Shown: positions 16,324 through 23,547 of the stretch, in pieces | Position numbering within the stretch: the first letter of the stretch is position 1 | Layout of the letters: each line of letters begins with the position of its first letter | Assembly: GCA_031278535.1 (NCBI GenBank) | Contig: JAITKH010000305.1 | Span: forward strand, 1-23,950 | Reading direction: 5' to 3' | Length of the DNA: 23,950 nucleotides | DNA from: Planctomycetota bacterium | GTDB taxonomy: Bacteria; Planctomycetota; SZUA-567 | Translations under genes and position numbers: made by a program | Notes under the pieces: generated by a model | Seen by the model: only the letters and a program-made list of their open reading frames with translations | Databases searched by the model: none | Told to the model about the DNA's origin: nothing

Positions 16324-16661
16324 CCGTTTTTCCGGGAACGACTCCGGCAAGGGTTGCCGTCCCTTCAGTTGCTCGAATTCGGCCAGCGGTCTGAAAAGGC
16401 TAACGTTACGGATGCCGAAGTACGGTGGTTCCGGAATTAGCCTCCGGCGCCGAAGGGGAAATTCACTTCTGGCGGAAGCCGGATACACCGGACAATCGGG
16501 CAGGCGGGTCCCTCGCGATTCCCGCCTCTCACATCGCCAGTACGCGCCATTTGTGGCATACGACGGTTTCCGGCATGTGCGTAACGCGATGGCGGGCAAC
16601 CGCCTTTTCCGCTATACTGATCGCGGATTGGAATTGTGAAAATAGAGCGTTTTGATTAATA
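16324..16661. other. Intergenic region downstream of the regulator
   Basis: These 338 bases hold a small CGGCAA/TTGCCG hairpin (16345-16359, loop of three), 21 bases after the regulator stop, which is a weak terminator candidate without a T-run. They also hold repeat copy 3, a 7-bp hairpin, and a TATACT box near 16613 with no -35 partner. No gene is apparent. Confidence 0.5.
16385..16505 (-). repeat. Hairpin-rich interspersed repeat, copy 3 (divergent, inverted)
   Basis: Read on the minus strand, this stretch follows copy 2 closely. It shows TCCGGCTTCCGCC, then GAAGTGAATTTCCCCTTCGGC, GGAGGCTAATTCCGGAAC and a right end of CAGACCGCTGG (copy 2: CAGACCACTAG). A few bases of the GGGG arm of the core hairpin are lost. 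On the left side similarity fades after about 16503, where a different 7-bp hairpin (16502-16508 with 16521-16527) follows. It is an older copy in opposite orientation to copies 1, 2 and 4. Confidence 0.65.
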
Positions 16662-16904
16662 ATTAGTCGTCCCTGAAAAAGGGCTGCCAGCCGGCGAAAT
16701 CGCCGGAAAATTGGGGGGAATCGGCAAAATTCCGGTAAAAATGGCTATACTATTTTGCAGGATTTTGGATTCCTGTCCAGGAAAGCCTGCACATTGAAGC
16801 CGGGAAACAATCCGATCCAATTAACATGACCTCTCTTGGATGCGGCTAACACGCGCTTGGAGAGCGCGGAGAGGCAAAACAGGATTTTTTCAGGGACGAC
16901 TAAT
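16662..16904. mobile_element. Non-autonomous inverted-repeat element (MITE-like), 243 bp
   Basis: Perfect terminal inverted repeats of at least 19 bases (ATTAGTCGTCCCTGAAAAA at the left end, its complement at the right end) bound 243 bases with no coding capacity. The element is flanked on both sides by TAATA (16657-16661 and 16905-16909), a 5-bp target duplication. Because the ends are AT-rich, a 7-bp ATTAATA reading is also possible. Inside are a CCGGCGA/TCGCCGG hairpin and TGCAGG/CCTGCA arms. It would need a transposase supplied in trans from a related IS elsewhere. The 5-bp duplication argues against IS630, which duplicates TA; the IS family is not assigned. Confidence 0.75.
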
Positions 16905-17037
16905 TAATACCGTACTTGGAGTGTTCAAAAAAACCAATGCAGTCATCCTTGGTCACACTGAGGATGGCTGTTTTCATTGCCTCCAATAGTTCGCCATAGG
17001 TCCTTGCTTGCAGTTTTCTCAGTATACGATAACGTCC
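16900..17037 (-). pseudogene. IS630-type transposase C-terminal fragment
   Basis: The minus strand encodes about 45 residues, including LRKLQARTYGELLEAMKTAI and then VTKDDCIGFFEHSKYGIN, before a TAG inside the adjoining inverted-repeat element. The DC-x3-FF-x-H-x2-Y ending is typical of the C-terminus of IS630 transposases. The rest of the gene is absent: the fragment joins the broken end of hsdR at about 17040-17050. It probably marks an IS insertion that cut hsdR and was later trimmed. It is a different part of the protein from the scrap at 2570-2659. Confidence 0.6.
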
Positions 17038-17039
17038 GG

Positions 17040-17878
17040 TTGTTCATCGTTGACGCGGGCGATAGCCTGCATCAGGCTGTGCCCGTTCATCGGCTTGTCC
17101 AGGTACATCGTGTGCATGCTGGGACAGTCGAATCCCGCCAGCCACATGTCCCGGACAATGACCAGTTTCAAATCGCCGGACGCGTCCTTGTACCGCTTGG
17201 CAATCGCCTCGCTCGCCAGCTTTGTGCGAATGTGAGGCTGCCAGGCCTTCTCGTCCGAGGCCGAACCGCTGCGGAAAATCCGTCGGAAATAACCAGCATC
17301 TCGTTGAATGTGAAGAAGCCGGGAATGTCCATCTTGTACGTTTGGAGTTGGTTGTAGGCGTGCCGGATAGTCGCCTTCTCCTCGGCCGGATTCTTCAGTT
17401 CGATGACGCCAAGCGGCAGGCCGTTGACGAACACGGCCACGTCCGGCCGACGCTTCCTCTTGTCCTCGATCACCGTGAACTGGTTGACCGCCAGGAACTC
17501 GTTCTGATCGATCATGGCGGGGTCGCGCTGGATCAGCCATACCTTGCCGTGCCGCTCCCGGCCATTGTCGCGCCACGACACGTCCACGCCATCGGTCAGC
17601 ATTTTGTGGAACGCCCGATTGTTGACGACCAAGTCCGCGCTGTCCGTTCGTATTACCTGGCGGATTGTATCAGCGACGACCTCGCCCGGCATTCCCGTGT
17701 TAATCCGCTCCAACGCATCACGTAGGCGGCGAACAAGTACTCCCTGTCCGTAATCGGCTCGCTCTGGTGACGCACCGTCAGGGGCAATTGACGGTCCGTG
17801 GACGTAGTCGTAGCCCAACTCACGGAAGTGGGTCACGGTTGCAATTTCAACTCGGGCTTCGTCAAGATAATTTGTCAC
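17040..17878 (-). pseudogene. hsdR: Type I restriction endonuclease subunit R (hsdR), inactivated
   Basis: The first part (17878 down to ~17285) encodes the HsdR N-terminal nuclease domain: FRELGYDYVHGPSIAPDG, NEFLAVNQF, the PD-(D/E)XK motif RRPDVAVFVNGLPLGVIELKNP, and NQLQTYKMDIPGFFTFNEML up to VISDG. There the reading frame breaks. In the next frame the sequence resumes at GSASDEKAWQPHIRTKL and runs through helicase motifs V-VI (LVIVRDMWLAGFDCP, MHTMYLDKPMNGHSLMQAIARVN), then ends at an IS630 fragment. The whole ATPase core with Walker A and B (several hundred residues) and the C-terminus are missing. Start GTG 17878 fits the family; a TTG at 17953 would give a longer N-terminus. The subunit cannot translocate or cut DNA. 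Confidence 0.85.
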
Positions 17879-17971
17879 GTGCCTTGTCCCCCGAATCTCT
17901 TCCGCAATCGCCGTCGCTTTCGACAGGAACCGTGCTGTAGGGCGCGACGGCAACAGCCAGCGATTTCTTTA

Positions 17972-19600
17972 TTACGCTGTATCCTCGGCAACGGTTTCGA
18001 CGGCAGGGAGTTCGATTTCGCCACTCAGGAGTTTTGGGAGGAGGGTGTCTCGTAGACTGGCGAGCCGGCGATTTTGGCGGATGTTCACACCGATTCGTTT
18101 ATGGAAAGCCGCGACATTATCCTGGAATGCTTTAGCCAATCGTTTTGGTGGTAGGGCTAGTGAATATCGGATCATGTCTTTCCAGTTTGTGCGGGGCATT
18201 TTGGTGCCTGCCGAGCAGGAATCGGCATAGTCGACAAAAGGTCTGCTAGACACCGGCGAAATAACATAACCATGCCAGTCGTTAGATTTCAGTGTAATTA
18301 CTACGATGTCCGCGGAGCAGACGCCGTCTACTGGTGCGATACCAACTTTATGAAAGTATGGTCGCAGTTTACCAAATAGGATCTCGCCTTGTTTGAATAA
18401 TGATTTCCCACTGGCCACCTCTTCAGCACGACCCCAGGCGTCCAAGGCGATACAACGCCTTGGCATATGTTCGAGTCCAATATACGGCGTGGTCGACGGT
18501 ATATCCGATGGCTTGACGCTGCGTCGGGGGTTATCCGCCACGTTGTCCAGAAAACCGATCTTCCACCCTTTGGGAATCGCTCCATGCTCTGATTCCTCGA
18601 AACTGTCAGGGAAGAGGTTGGCGATGTCGGCGGGAAGGTTGGTGTCGCGGCCTTCGGCCTTGGCGCGGACGGGGTCGAAATCGACGAACCAACTCTTGAA
18701 GGTTGCCGCCGCCATCTTCTCCAGCGTCCGGTTCATCTGCCGGTTCAATTCGATCTTGTCGTCCAGCGTGCCCAGAATGCTGGCTATATTTACTTGAATA
18801 TCCAGCGGTGGTATCGCAACTATGAATCCGGAAAGCGAGGCAGACGGAACACGTTGCCTGCCGGGAGTACCGGTCATTTGCGCGACAGCGAATTGATGGA
18901 ATTTACACCATTTGGTCAGGTAGTAGGCGAAATCGTTATCCGTAACATCTTTACGTCCTCTGATGACTATGAACTCGGTTGAGCCGAAACCCGGGCTTGT
19001 CTTGTCGGTTGGCTGGAAGCGGGCAATTTTCCCGTTTTCAAGACACGGGGTTATGCGAGCCATTAGCGTATCGCCCGAAATGAAACGGGAGCCTCCGCCC
19101 GTGAACTCCCTATGATCTGATTCATGGACGCTTCGGGCTGTCGGATCGACAGCCGCCATTTCGACAAATGGATAGATATTGCCAGTCGAAAGAGTGACAG
19201 ATGGATTAACCATTACCGCTTCCGTAAATGCTCTCAACGTCCATCCATCATACCACCTTGCCTCCCTCCTCCCTCGATCAGAGGGAGCGCATTTTCCTTC
19301 GCGCCGATACCATTCCTGTCCGTATTTTTCGATATGCTTGAGCAGTTTCTTGTCCTCGATCACGTGGAATCGCAGCAAATCCACTGATTGCGGAATCGGC
19401 CGCTTCTCAATCTCCGCCGCTAGTTTCGCCTGATCGTCCAGCGTAAGTTCTTCCCCGAACAGCGCGATATCCACGTCCGACGCGGCGGCGTGCGTCCCCA
19501 TCGCCCGGCTGCCGAACAGGACGGCTCGTTTCAACCGGGGATTGGCGGAGAGGATACGGATTATCGTCTCGCGATGTTTTTCTTTCAGCCCGTCGTTCAT
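17972..19600 (-). CDS. MntA-type nucleotidyltransferase fused to type I specificity subunit HsdS
   Basis: A 542-residue fusion. Residues 1-~102 are a minimal nucleotidyltransferase with the GSx10DxD motif (Gly30-Ser31 to Asp42/Asp44) and a third acidic residue at Asp74, as in MntA antitoxins that AMPylate HepT. Residues ~117-542 are a complete HsdS: a first target-recognition domain starting GWTLRAFTEAVMVNPSV, the central repeat (LDDKIELNRQMNRTLEKMAAATFKSWFVDFDP), a second recognition domain, and the distal repeat (NRRLASLRDTLLPKLLSGEIEL). The linker lies over an AGGGAGGAGGGAGG stretch and two ATG codons out of frame (19251 and 19248), which look like a former hsdS start site. The start overlaps the HEPN stop (ATGA). 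The protein may both direct methylation and neutralise the HEPN toxin, or the fusion may be a recent indel. Confidence 0.85.
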   Translation of the reverse strand: MNDGLKEKHRETIIRILSANPRLKRAVLFGSRAMGTHAAASDVDIALFGEELTLDDQAKLAAEIEKRPIPQSVDLLRFHVIEDKKLLKHIEKYGQEWYRREGKCAPSDRGRREARWYDGWTLRAFTEAVMVNPSVTLSTGNIYPFVEMAAVDPTARSVHESDHREFTGGGSRFISGDTLMARITPCLENGKIARFQPTDKTSPGFGSTEFIVIRGRKDVTDNDFAYYLTKWCKFHQFAVAQMTGTPGRQRVPSASLSGFIVAIPPLDIQVNIASILGTLDDKIELNRQMNRTLEKMAAATFKSWFVDFDPVRAKAEGRDTNLPADIANLFPDSFEESEHGAIPKGWKIGFLDNVADNPRRSVKPSDIPSTTPYIGLEHMPRRCIALDAWGRAEEVASGKSLFKQGEILFGKLRPYFHKVGIAPVDGVCSADIVVITLKSNDWHGYVISPVSSRPFVDYADSCSAGTKMPRTNWKDMIRYSLALPPKRLAKAFQDNVAAFHKRIGVNIRQNRRLASLRDTLLPKLLSGEIELPAVETVAEDTA

Positions 19601-20010
19601 TCAGCCTGTTTTCTTTCCAACGTCGCGAATACCCGCCGCAGCATCTGGACATAGGAACCCTTGATCAGCCGTACCGCTTCAGCGGCGATCTGTTCCTCGT
19701 ACGTGTGGCTGAGCAGGTTGCGCTTTTCCAGCCCGTCCAGAAATGTTTCGGTGTCGCTTTCGTCCAGATACTCGACTTCAAAGCTTTTGCGGATCACTTC
19801 CCGCGGGGTCTTGATGTCATACCCCTCATAGAACAACAGATCCTTGAGCGTTTTCCATGCCAACTCGAACGTAAACTGGAACATTTGCACAAGTCCCGCC
19901 CGTTCCAAATCGGTATAGGATTCTTTTTCGCATGCTTCATCCAACTGCGTCAGCGCCTTGCGGAAGTTCTCCAGTCGCTGCTGCCAGCGAACCTCGTCGG
20001 AATTGCTCAT
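19597..20010 (-). CDS. HEPN-domain protein, HepT-like toxin / nucleotidyltransferase substrate-binding protein
   Basis: A 137-residue all-helical protein of the HI0074 type. It has the N-terminal WQQRLENFRKALTQLDEA helix, FQFTFELAWKTLKDLL, and the RNLLSHTY segment that gives R-x4-H-x-Y with Arg97, His102 and Tyr104. In HepT toxins this motif forms the RNase site, and its Tyr is modified by the cognate MntA nucleotidyltransferase. The gene overlaps the MntA-like domain downstream by ATGA, the usual order for this type VII toxin-antitoxin pair. HEPN-MNT pairs are often found within type I restriction loci. An inactive, purely structural role as a substrate-binding partner is the alternative. 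Confidence 0.88.
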   Translation of the reverse strand: MSNSDEVRWQQRLENFRKALTQLDEACEKESYTDLERAGLVQMFQFTFELAWKTLKDLLFYEGYDIKTPREVIRKSFEVEYLDESDTETFLDGLEKRNLLSHTYEEQIAAEAVRLIKGSYVQMLRRVFATLERKQAE

Positions 20011-20053
20011 GCTTACGGCCTTTCACAAATGAGCAGCGTCCGAATGCGGGCAT

Positions 20054-20134
20054 TCAGGCGGGAATGTTTCCCGCGCCTGCCGGCTGCACGGTCGCGCTCT
20101 TGGGTTCGGGTGTTTCCGCTTTCTTATTCGCCAT
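20054..20134 (-). CDS. Tiny ORF between hsdM and the HEPN gene, possibly a gene remnant
   Basis: ATG at 20134-20132 overlaps the end of hsdM by 11 bases and opens 26 codons beginning MANKKAETPEPK and ending GAGNIPA. After the TGA, another frame continues as ARIRTLL before a further stop. A Lys/Pro-rich start followed by an IRTLL helix recalls the N-terminus of DUF1016 (YhcG-like) proteins that commonly sit in type I restriction loci, so this may be the stub of such a gene. The evidence is thin, and it may not be translated into anything functional. Confidence 0.35.
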   Translation of the reverse strand: MANKKAETPEPKSATVQPAGAGNIPA

Positions 20135-21899
20135 ACCCTAGCGCCTCCAGGTTTTGGCGAATGGCGGCGTCAAGTTCCAATGCCTCGCGCATCTGCACGT
20201 AGAGTTCGGCGGACAACTCGGCCATCTTTTCCTCGAAGGGTACGCCATCGTCCTCGATCTCCTCGGCTCCGACGTAACGACCCGGGGAGAGGACATGGCC
20301 GTGGGCCTCGATTTCTTTCAGCGCCGCGCTCTTACAGAAACCTTGCTTGTCCTTGTATTTCCCCGCACTCTTTTCGCCGCGCCATGCGTGATAGGTTCCA
20401 GCGATTCCGGCAATGTCATTGTCGGTCAGCTCGCGGTGGGTGCGGTCGGTGAGCGAACCCATCTTGCGGGCGTCGATAAACAGCGTCTCGCCGGTACGGG
20501 CGCGGTAGCCATGCTCCTTGTCGGCGCCCTTGTTGCGGGCGAGAAACCAGAGGCAGGCTGGGATGGGCGTCGTGTAAAAGAGTTGGCCCGGCAAGGCGAT
20601 AATGCAGTCCACCATGTCGGCCTCAATGATGGCTTTACGGATATCTCCTTCGCCGGAGGCGTTGCTGGTGAGCGATCCGTTCGCCAACACGAAACCGGCG
20701 GTGCCGCTCGGGGCGAGATGGTGGAGGAAATGCAGAATCCAGGCATAGTTGGCGTTGCCGCCGTCCACGTGAACGAACGAGCCGTCCTTGCGTTTACGTT
20801 CGCCGCCGGGCGGGAGGGAGAACCGGGCGTTGCCGGACGGCTGATCGAAGCGCCGCCAGCGGACATCGTTCTTCACTTTGGAATAGCCCCAGTCCTCCAT
20901 GTTGAACGGGGGATTGGCCAAAATATAGTCGGCCTTGAGATCTTTGTGCTTGTCGGCCAGGAAGCTGTCGCCCCATTCGATCTTGCCGTCGATGCCCCGG
21001 ATGGCCAGGTTCATCAGCGCCAGTCGCCAAGTGGTATTGTTGGACTCCTGGCCGAAGATAGAGATACCGCACTGGACGGCGGGCGAGACTTTGGGTTTCT
21101 TGCCGTTGCCGTTACCGGAGGCGTGGGATTGCACGAACTTGGCGGCCTGGACAAACATCCCGCCCGAGCCGCAACAAGGGTCGAAGACGCGACCTTCATA
21201 GGGTTCGAGCATCTCGACCAGCAGCTTGACCACACATTGGGGCGTGTAGAACCGCCCGCCCAGCTTGCCCTCGGCGGCGGCGAACTTGCCCAGGAAATAT
21301 TCATAGACGCGGCCGAGAACATCCCGCTCCCGAGCTTGCCTATCACCCAGTCCAATCGTGGCGATCAGGCCGATGATTTCACCGAGGCGAGCCTTGTCGA
21401 GTGCCGGGCGGGCGTAATCCTTGGGAAGTACGCCCTTGAGAACCTTGTTGTCGCGCTCGACGGCGGTTAGCGCATCGTCAACCAGCATGCCGATCCCGGG
21501 TTGTTTGGCGTTCTTCTGAAGGTGAAACCAACGGGCTTCGGGCGGCACCCAGAATATGTTATCAGCCAGGTACTCGTCTTTGTCCTCGGGGTCGGCGTAC
21601 TTGTCACCCCGCAAAGTGGTAAATTTCTCCATGAAAGCATCGGAGATGTATTTCAGGAAGATCAGGCCCAGGACGACATGCTTGTACTCGGCGGCGTCCA
21701 TGTTGCCACGCAATTTGTCGGCGGCGGCCCATAGCTTGTCCTCGAATCCCAGGTTGGCTCCGTTGGAACCGTTTGGCTTCCCTATTGCGTTTTTTGTCAA
21801 AGCTGTCGTCATTTCTCCGCCGCCTCCCAGCGCCTGCTTCTGGCTGGACCGACGTGAAGTAGACCTCCCGTTTGTTTTATTGGATTTCCTGATCGCCAT
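20124..21899 (-). CDS. hsdM: Type I restriction-modification methyltransferase subunit HsdM
   Basis: An N6-adenine methyltransferase subunit of about 591 residues that works with HsdS. The N-terminal helical domain has LWAAADKLRGNMDAAEYKHV and LIFLKYISDAF. The catalytic domain has the AdoMet motif FDPCCGSGGMF, FGQESNNTTWRLALMNLAI, and the catalytic NPPF in ILANPPFNMEDW. A C-terminal helical tail runs to GYGE. The start is uncertain: ATG 21899 gives a basic Ser/Arg-rich leader with a weak ribosome site, whereas ATG 21812 has GGAGG 10 bases upstream and gives the usual family N-terminus (MTTALTKNAIGKPNG). It is the first gene of the minus-strand run hsdM, tiny ORF, HEPN, MntA-HsdS, hsdR remnant, and appears intact. 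Confidence 0.95.
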   Translation of the reverse strand: MAIRKSNKTNGRSTSRRSSQKQALGGGGEMTTALTKNAIGKPNGSNGANLGFEDKLWAAADKLRGNMDAAEYKHVVLGLIFLKYISDAFMEKFTTLRGDKYADPEDKDEYLADNIFWVPPEARWFHLQKNAKQPGIGMLVDDALTAVERDNKVLKGVLPKDYARPALDKARLGEIIGLIATIGLGDRQARERDVLGRVYEYFLGKFAAAEGKLGGRFYTPQCVVKLLVEMLEPYEGRVFDPCCGSGGMFVQAAKFVQSHASGNGNGKKPKVSPAVQCGISIFGQESNNTTWRLALMNLAIRGIDGKIEWGDSFLADKHKDLKADYILANPPFNMEDWGYSKVKNDVRWRRFDQPSGNARFSLPPGGERKRKDGSFVHVDGGNANYAWILHFLHHLAPSGTAGFVLANGSLTSNASGEGDIRKAIIEADMVDCIIALPGQLFYTTPIPACLWFLARNKGADKEHGYRARTGETLFIDARKMGSLTDRTHRELTDNDIAGIAGTYHAWRGEKSAGKYKDKQGFCKSAALKEIEAHGHVLSPGRYVGAEEIEDDGVPFEEKMAELSAELYVQMREALELDAAIRQNLEALGYGE

Positions 21900-22050
21900 A
21901 TCTTTACCCAGTCGACATAATAGCAAGATATTCAAAAAAAAATATAACAATTTCGAAACTCATAATCCTGTAGTTTACCACCCTTTTCCCCGTCCGACAA
22001 TGAAAAGGGATGGCGACAATCCGTCCCATCTTGCCATCATCAGTCAGGCC
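21900..22050. other. AT-rich leader upstream of hsdM
   Basis: This stretch contains runs of A and T (nine A near 21925-21935) and is much more AT-rich than the flanking genes. TATATT and TATTAT boxes occur on the minus strand, but I could not pair either with a convincing -35. It should hold the promoter of the restriction-modification locus; the repeat element starts at its far end. Confidence 0.4.
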
Positions 22051-22217
22051 CTAGTGTTCCGTAAAGTCTCAATCTTTGATTGAGGCTTTACGGGGAGCGC
22101 CCCCGGTTCATCCGGTTTCCGCCTACGGGGAAGTGAATTCCCCTTCGGCATCAGAGGTCAATCCCGGAACAAACGGATTTCAGAATTTGTAAGGATTTAG
22201 ACTGTACAGACCACTAG
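22051..22217 (+). repeat. Hairpin-rich interspersed repeat, copy 2 (most complete, MITE-like)
   Basis: This 167-base unit begins and ends with CTAG. Its 24-base ends (22051-22074 and 22194-22217) are inverted repeats matching 20 of 24. Near the left end a 16-bp stem (22059-22074 with 22078-22093, one wobble, loop TTT) forms a tight hairpin. The right 97 bases match copy 1 at 85 of 97 and contain the GGGGAAGTGAATTCCCC core. There is no coding capacity. The layout is that of a miniature inverted-repeat element. CTAG at both ends could be a duplicated target, as for some IS5-family elements, or part of the terminal repeats around a TA target. Confidence 0.75.
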
Positions 22218-22338
22218 GATCGCCCCGCCATGCCCGGAAAATTTTCCAATCACGGCTCTCCGAGCGGCGCTTCCCGGCTTTACAGCAGAACTGGAGCGGA
22301 TGTTCGTCGGCCGGAAAGAACGCCCTCATTCCCCCCCC

Positions 22339-23526
22339 CTATCCCCGCGCCGCGTCCTTCCCTGCCCGCCGGATGGCCGCCAGCATGACCAGGCAGGACA
22401 GGGTGGTGACGGCCATGCCGCCGTCCAGGCTCCAGTGCGAGCCGGCCATTCCGATCAGAAGGGGGCCGGTCATGCCGCCGACGCCGATGAAGGCGAACAT
22501 GGCGCCGAGCGCGGCGTCCCGGCCGGAGGCCAGGCGCGACGACATGTGGGCGGCGGCGGTGGGGAGGATGACCGACAGGAACAGCCCGCTCGCGGGGAGG
22601 GCGTAGACGCACCAGTCCGGCCCGAACTGGCCCAGCAACAGCGAGAGCAGGCAGGCACCGCCGCCAAGGGCGAGGCAGCGCAGGTGCCCGACGCGATCCA
22701 CCACCAGGCTTCCCAGCAGCCGCCCGCCCATGATGCCGGCGTAGAAGATAGAGAGCCATGCCTGGCTGTCGTCGTGCGAATGCCCGCGGACTTTCTGGAA
22801 ATACTCGACCAGCCAGGTTCCCAGGCCCACCTCGGTCACGATGTAGGCGAAGACGATGAGATAGTACCAGAACATCCGGCCGGAGAGCGCCAGCCGGGCA
22901 AGTTCTCGCAAGTTCAGGCGGGAAGGGGGAACGGAACCGGGAGCGGATTCGCCGGCCGGGTATCGCGCCCAGGCGAGATAGGCGAGGGTGAAGCCGGCGG
23001 CGAGGGCGGCATACTGGAAGGCGTTCCGCCAGGAGCCGTTCCCGGCCATGACCAGCCGGGCGTAAAGGGGCGTCAGCATCGAACACAAGCCGAAGACGGC
23101 GTAGAGAAGGTTGAGCCAGCGGCCGGTGTCCCTGGAGCGGAGGTCGATCAGGATGACATTGCAGGCGAGCAGCGACGCGCCGCCGCCCATGCCGTTGAGG
23201 AACGAGGAGGCGAGATAGGCGGCGGGCCGGTCCGCGATGGCGAGGCCGATGGAACCCGCAACGAGGAAGACGGCGGAGAGCATGGCCGGGGCTTTTTTGC
23301 CGAACCTCTCCGAAACGGCGCCGATGGCGAGGTTGGCCGCCATATAGCCGAGGTAGAAGGCGGAAACGATGAGGCCACCCAGGGAGTAGGAGTACCGGGT
23401 TTCGGCCAGGAGGGATGACAGGGTGACGCCCTTCAGGGTGTCGATCACGCTTGCCACCGCGTAGAGGGCGAAGCAGCCGAGCATGATGGCGAGGCCCCGG
23501 CGGCGGGAAGATTCGGGAATGGGCAT
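22339..23526 (-). CDS. MFS transporter
   Basis: A 395-residue major facilitator with about twelve membrane helices. The helix 2-3 loop carries GAVSERFGKK, the family's G-x3-(D/E)-R-x-G-x-(K/R) signature, and the corresponding loop in the second half carries GSLVVDRVGHL. An early charged segment (VIDTLKGVTLSSLLAE) and a middle loop of about 25 residues (PAGESAPGSVPPSRLN) are visible. I chose ATG 23526 with GGAAAG upstream; a GTG at 23544 would add six residues. The substrate cannot be read from the sequence; a sugar or organic-acid permease or an efflux pump are both possible. The gene is monocistronic, with an operator-like palindrome and a promoter candidate upstream. Confidence 0.9.
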   Translation of the reverse strand: MPIPESSRRRGLAIMLGCFALYAVASVIDTLKGVTLSSLLAETRYSYSLGGLIVSAFYLGYMAANLAIGAVSERFGKKAPAMLSAVFLVAGSIGLAIADRPAAYLASSFLNGMGGGASLLACNVILIDLRSRDTGRWLNLLYAVFGLCSMLTPLYARLVMAGNGSWRNAFQYAALAAGFTLAYLAWARYPAGESAPGSVPPSRLNLRELARLALSGRMFWYYLIVFAYIVTEVGLGTWLVEYFQKVRGHSHDDSQAWLSIFYAGIMGGRLLGSLVVDRVGHLRCLALGGGACLLSLLLGQFGPDWCVYALPASGLFLSVILPTAAAHMSSRLASGRDAALGAMFAFIGVGGMTGPLLIGMAGSHWSLDGGMAVTTLSCLVMLAAIRRAGKDAARG

Positions 23527-23547
23527 GGGGAGCGCTTTCCACACAGG

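Noticed and set aside
16605..16620. TATACT promoter-like box
   Set aside because: There is no -35 at proper spacing and no gene follows on that strand.
22236..22247. GGAAAATTTTCC palindrome downstream of the MFS gene
   Set aside because: It is a short palindrome without loop or T-run and is too weak to call a terminator or binding site.
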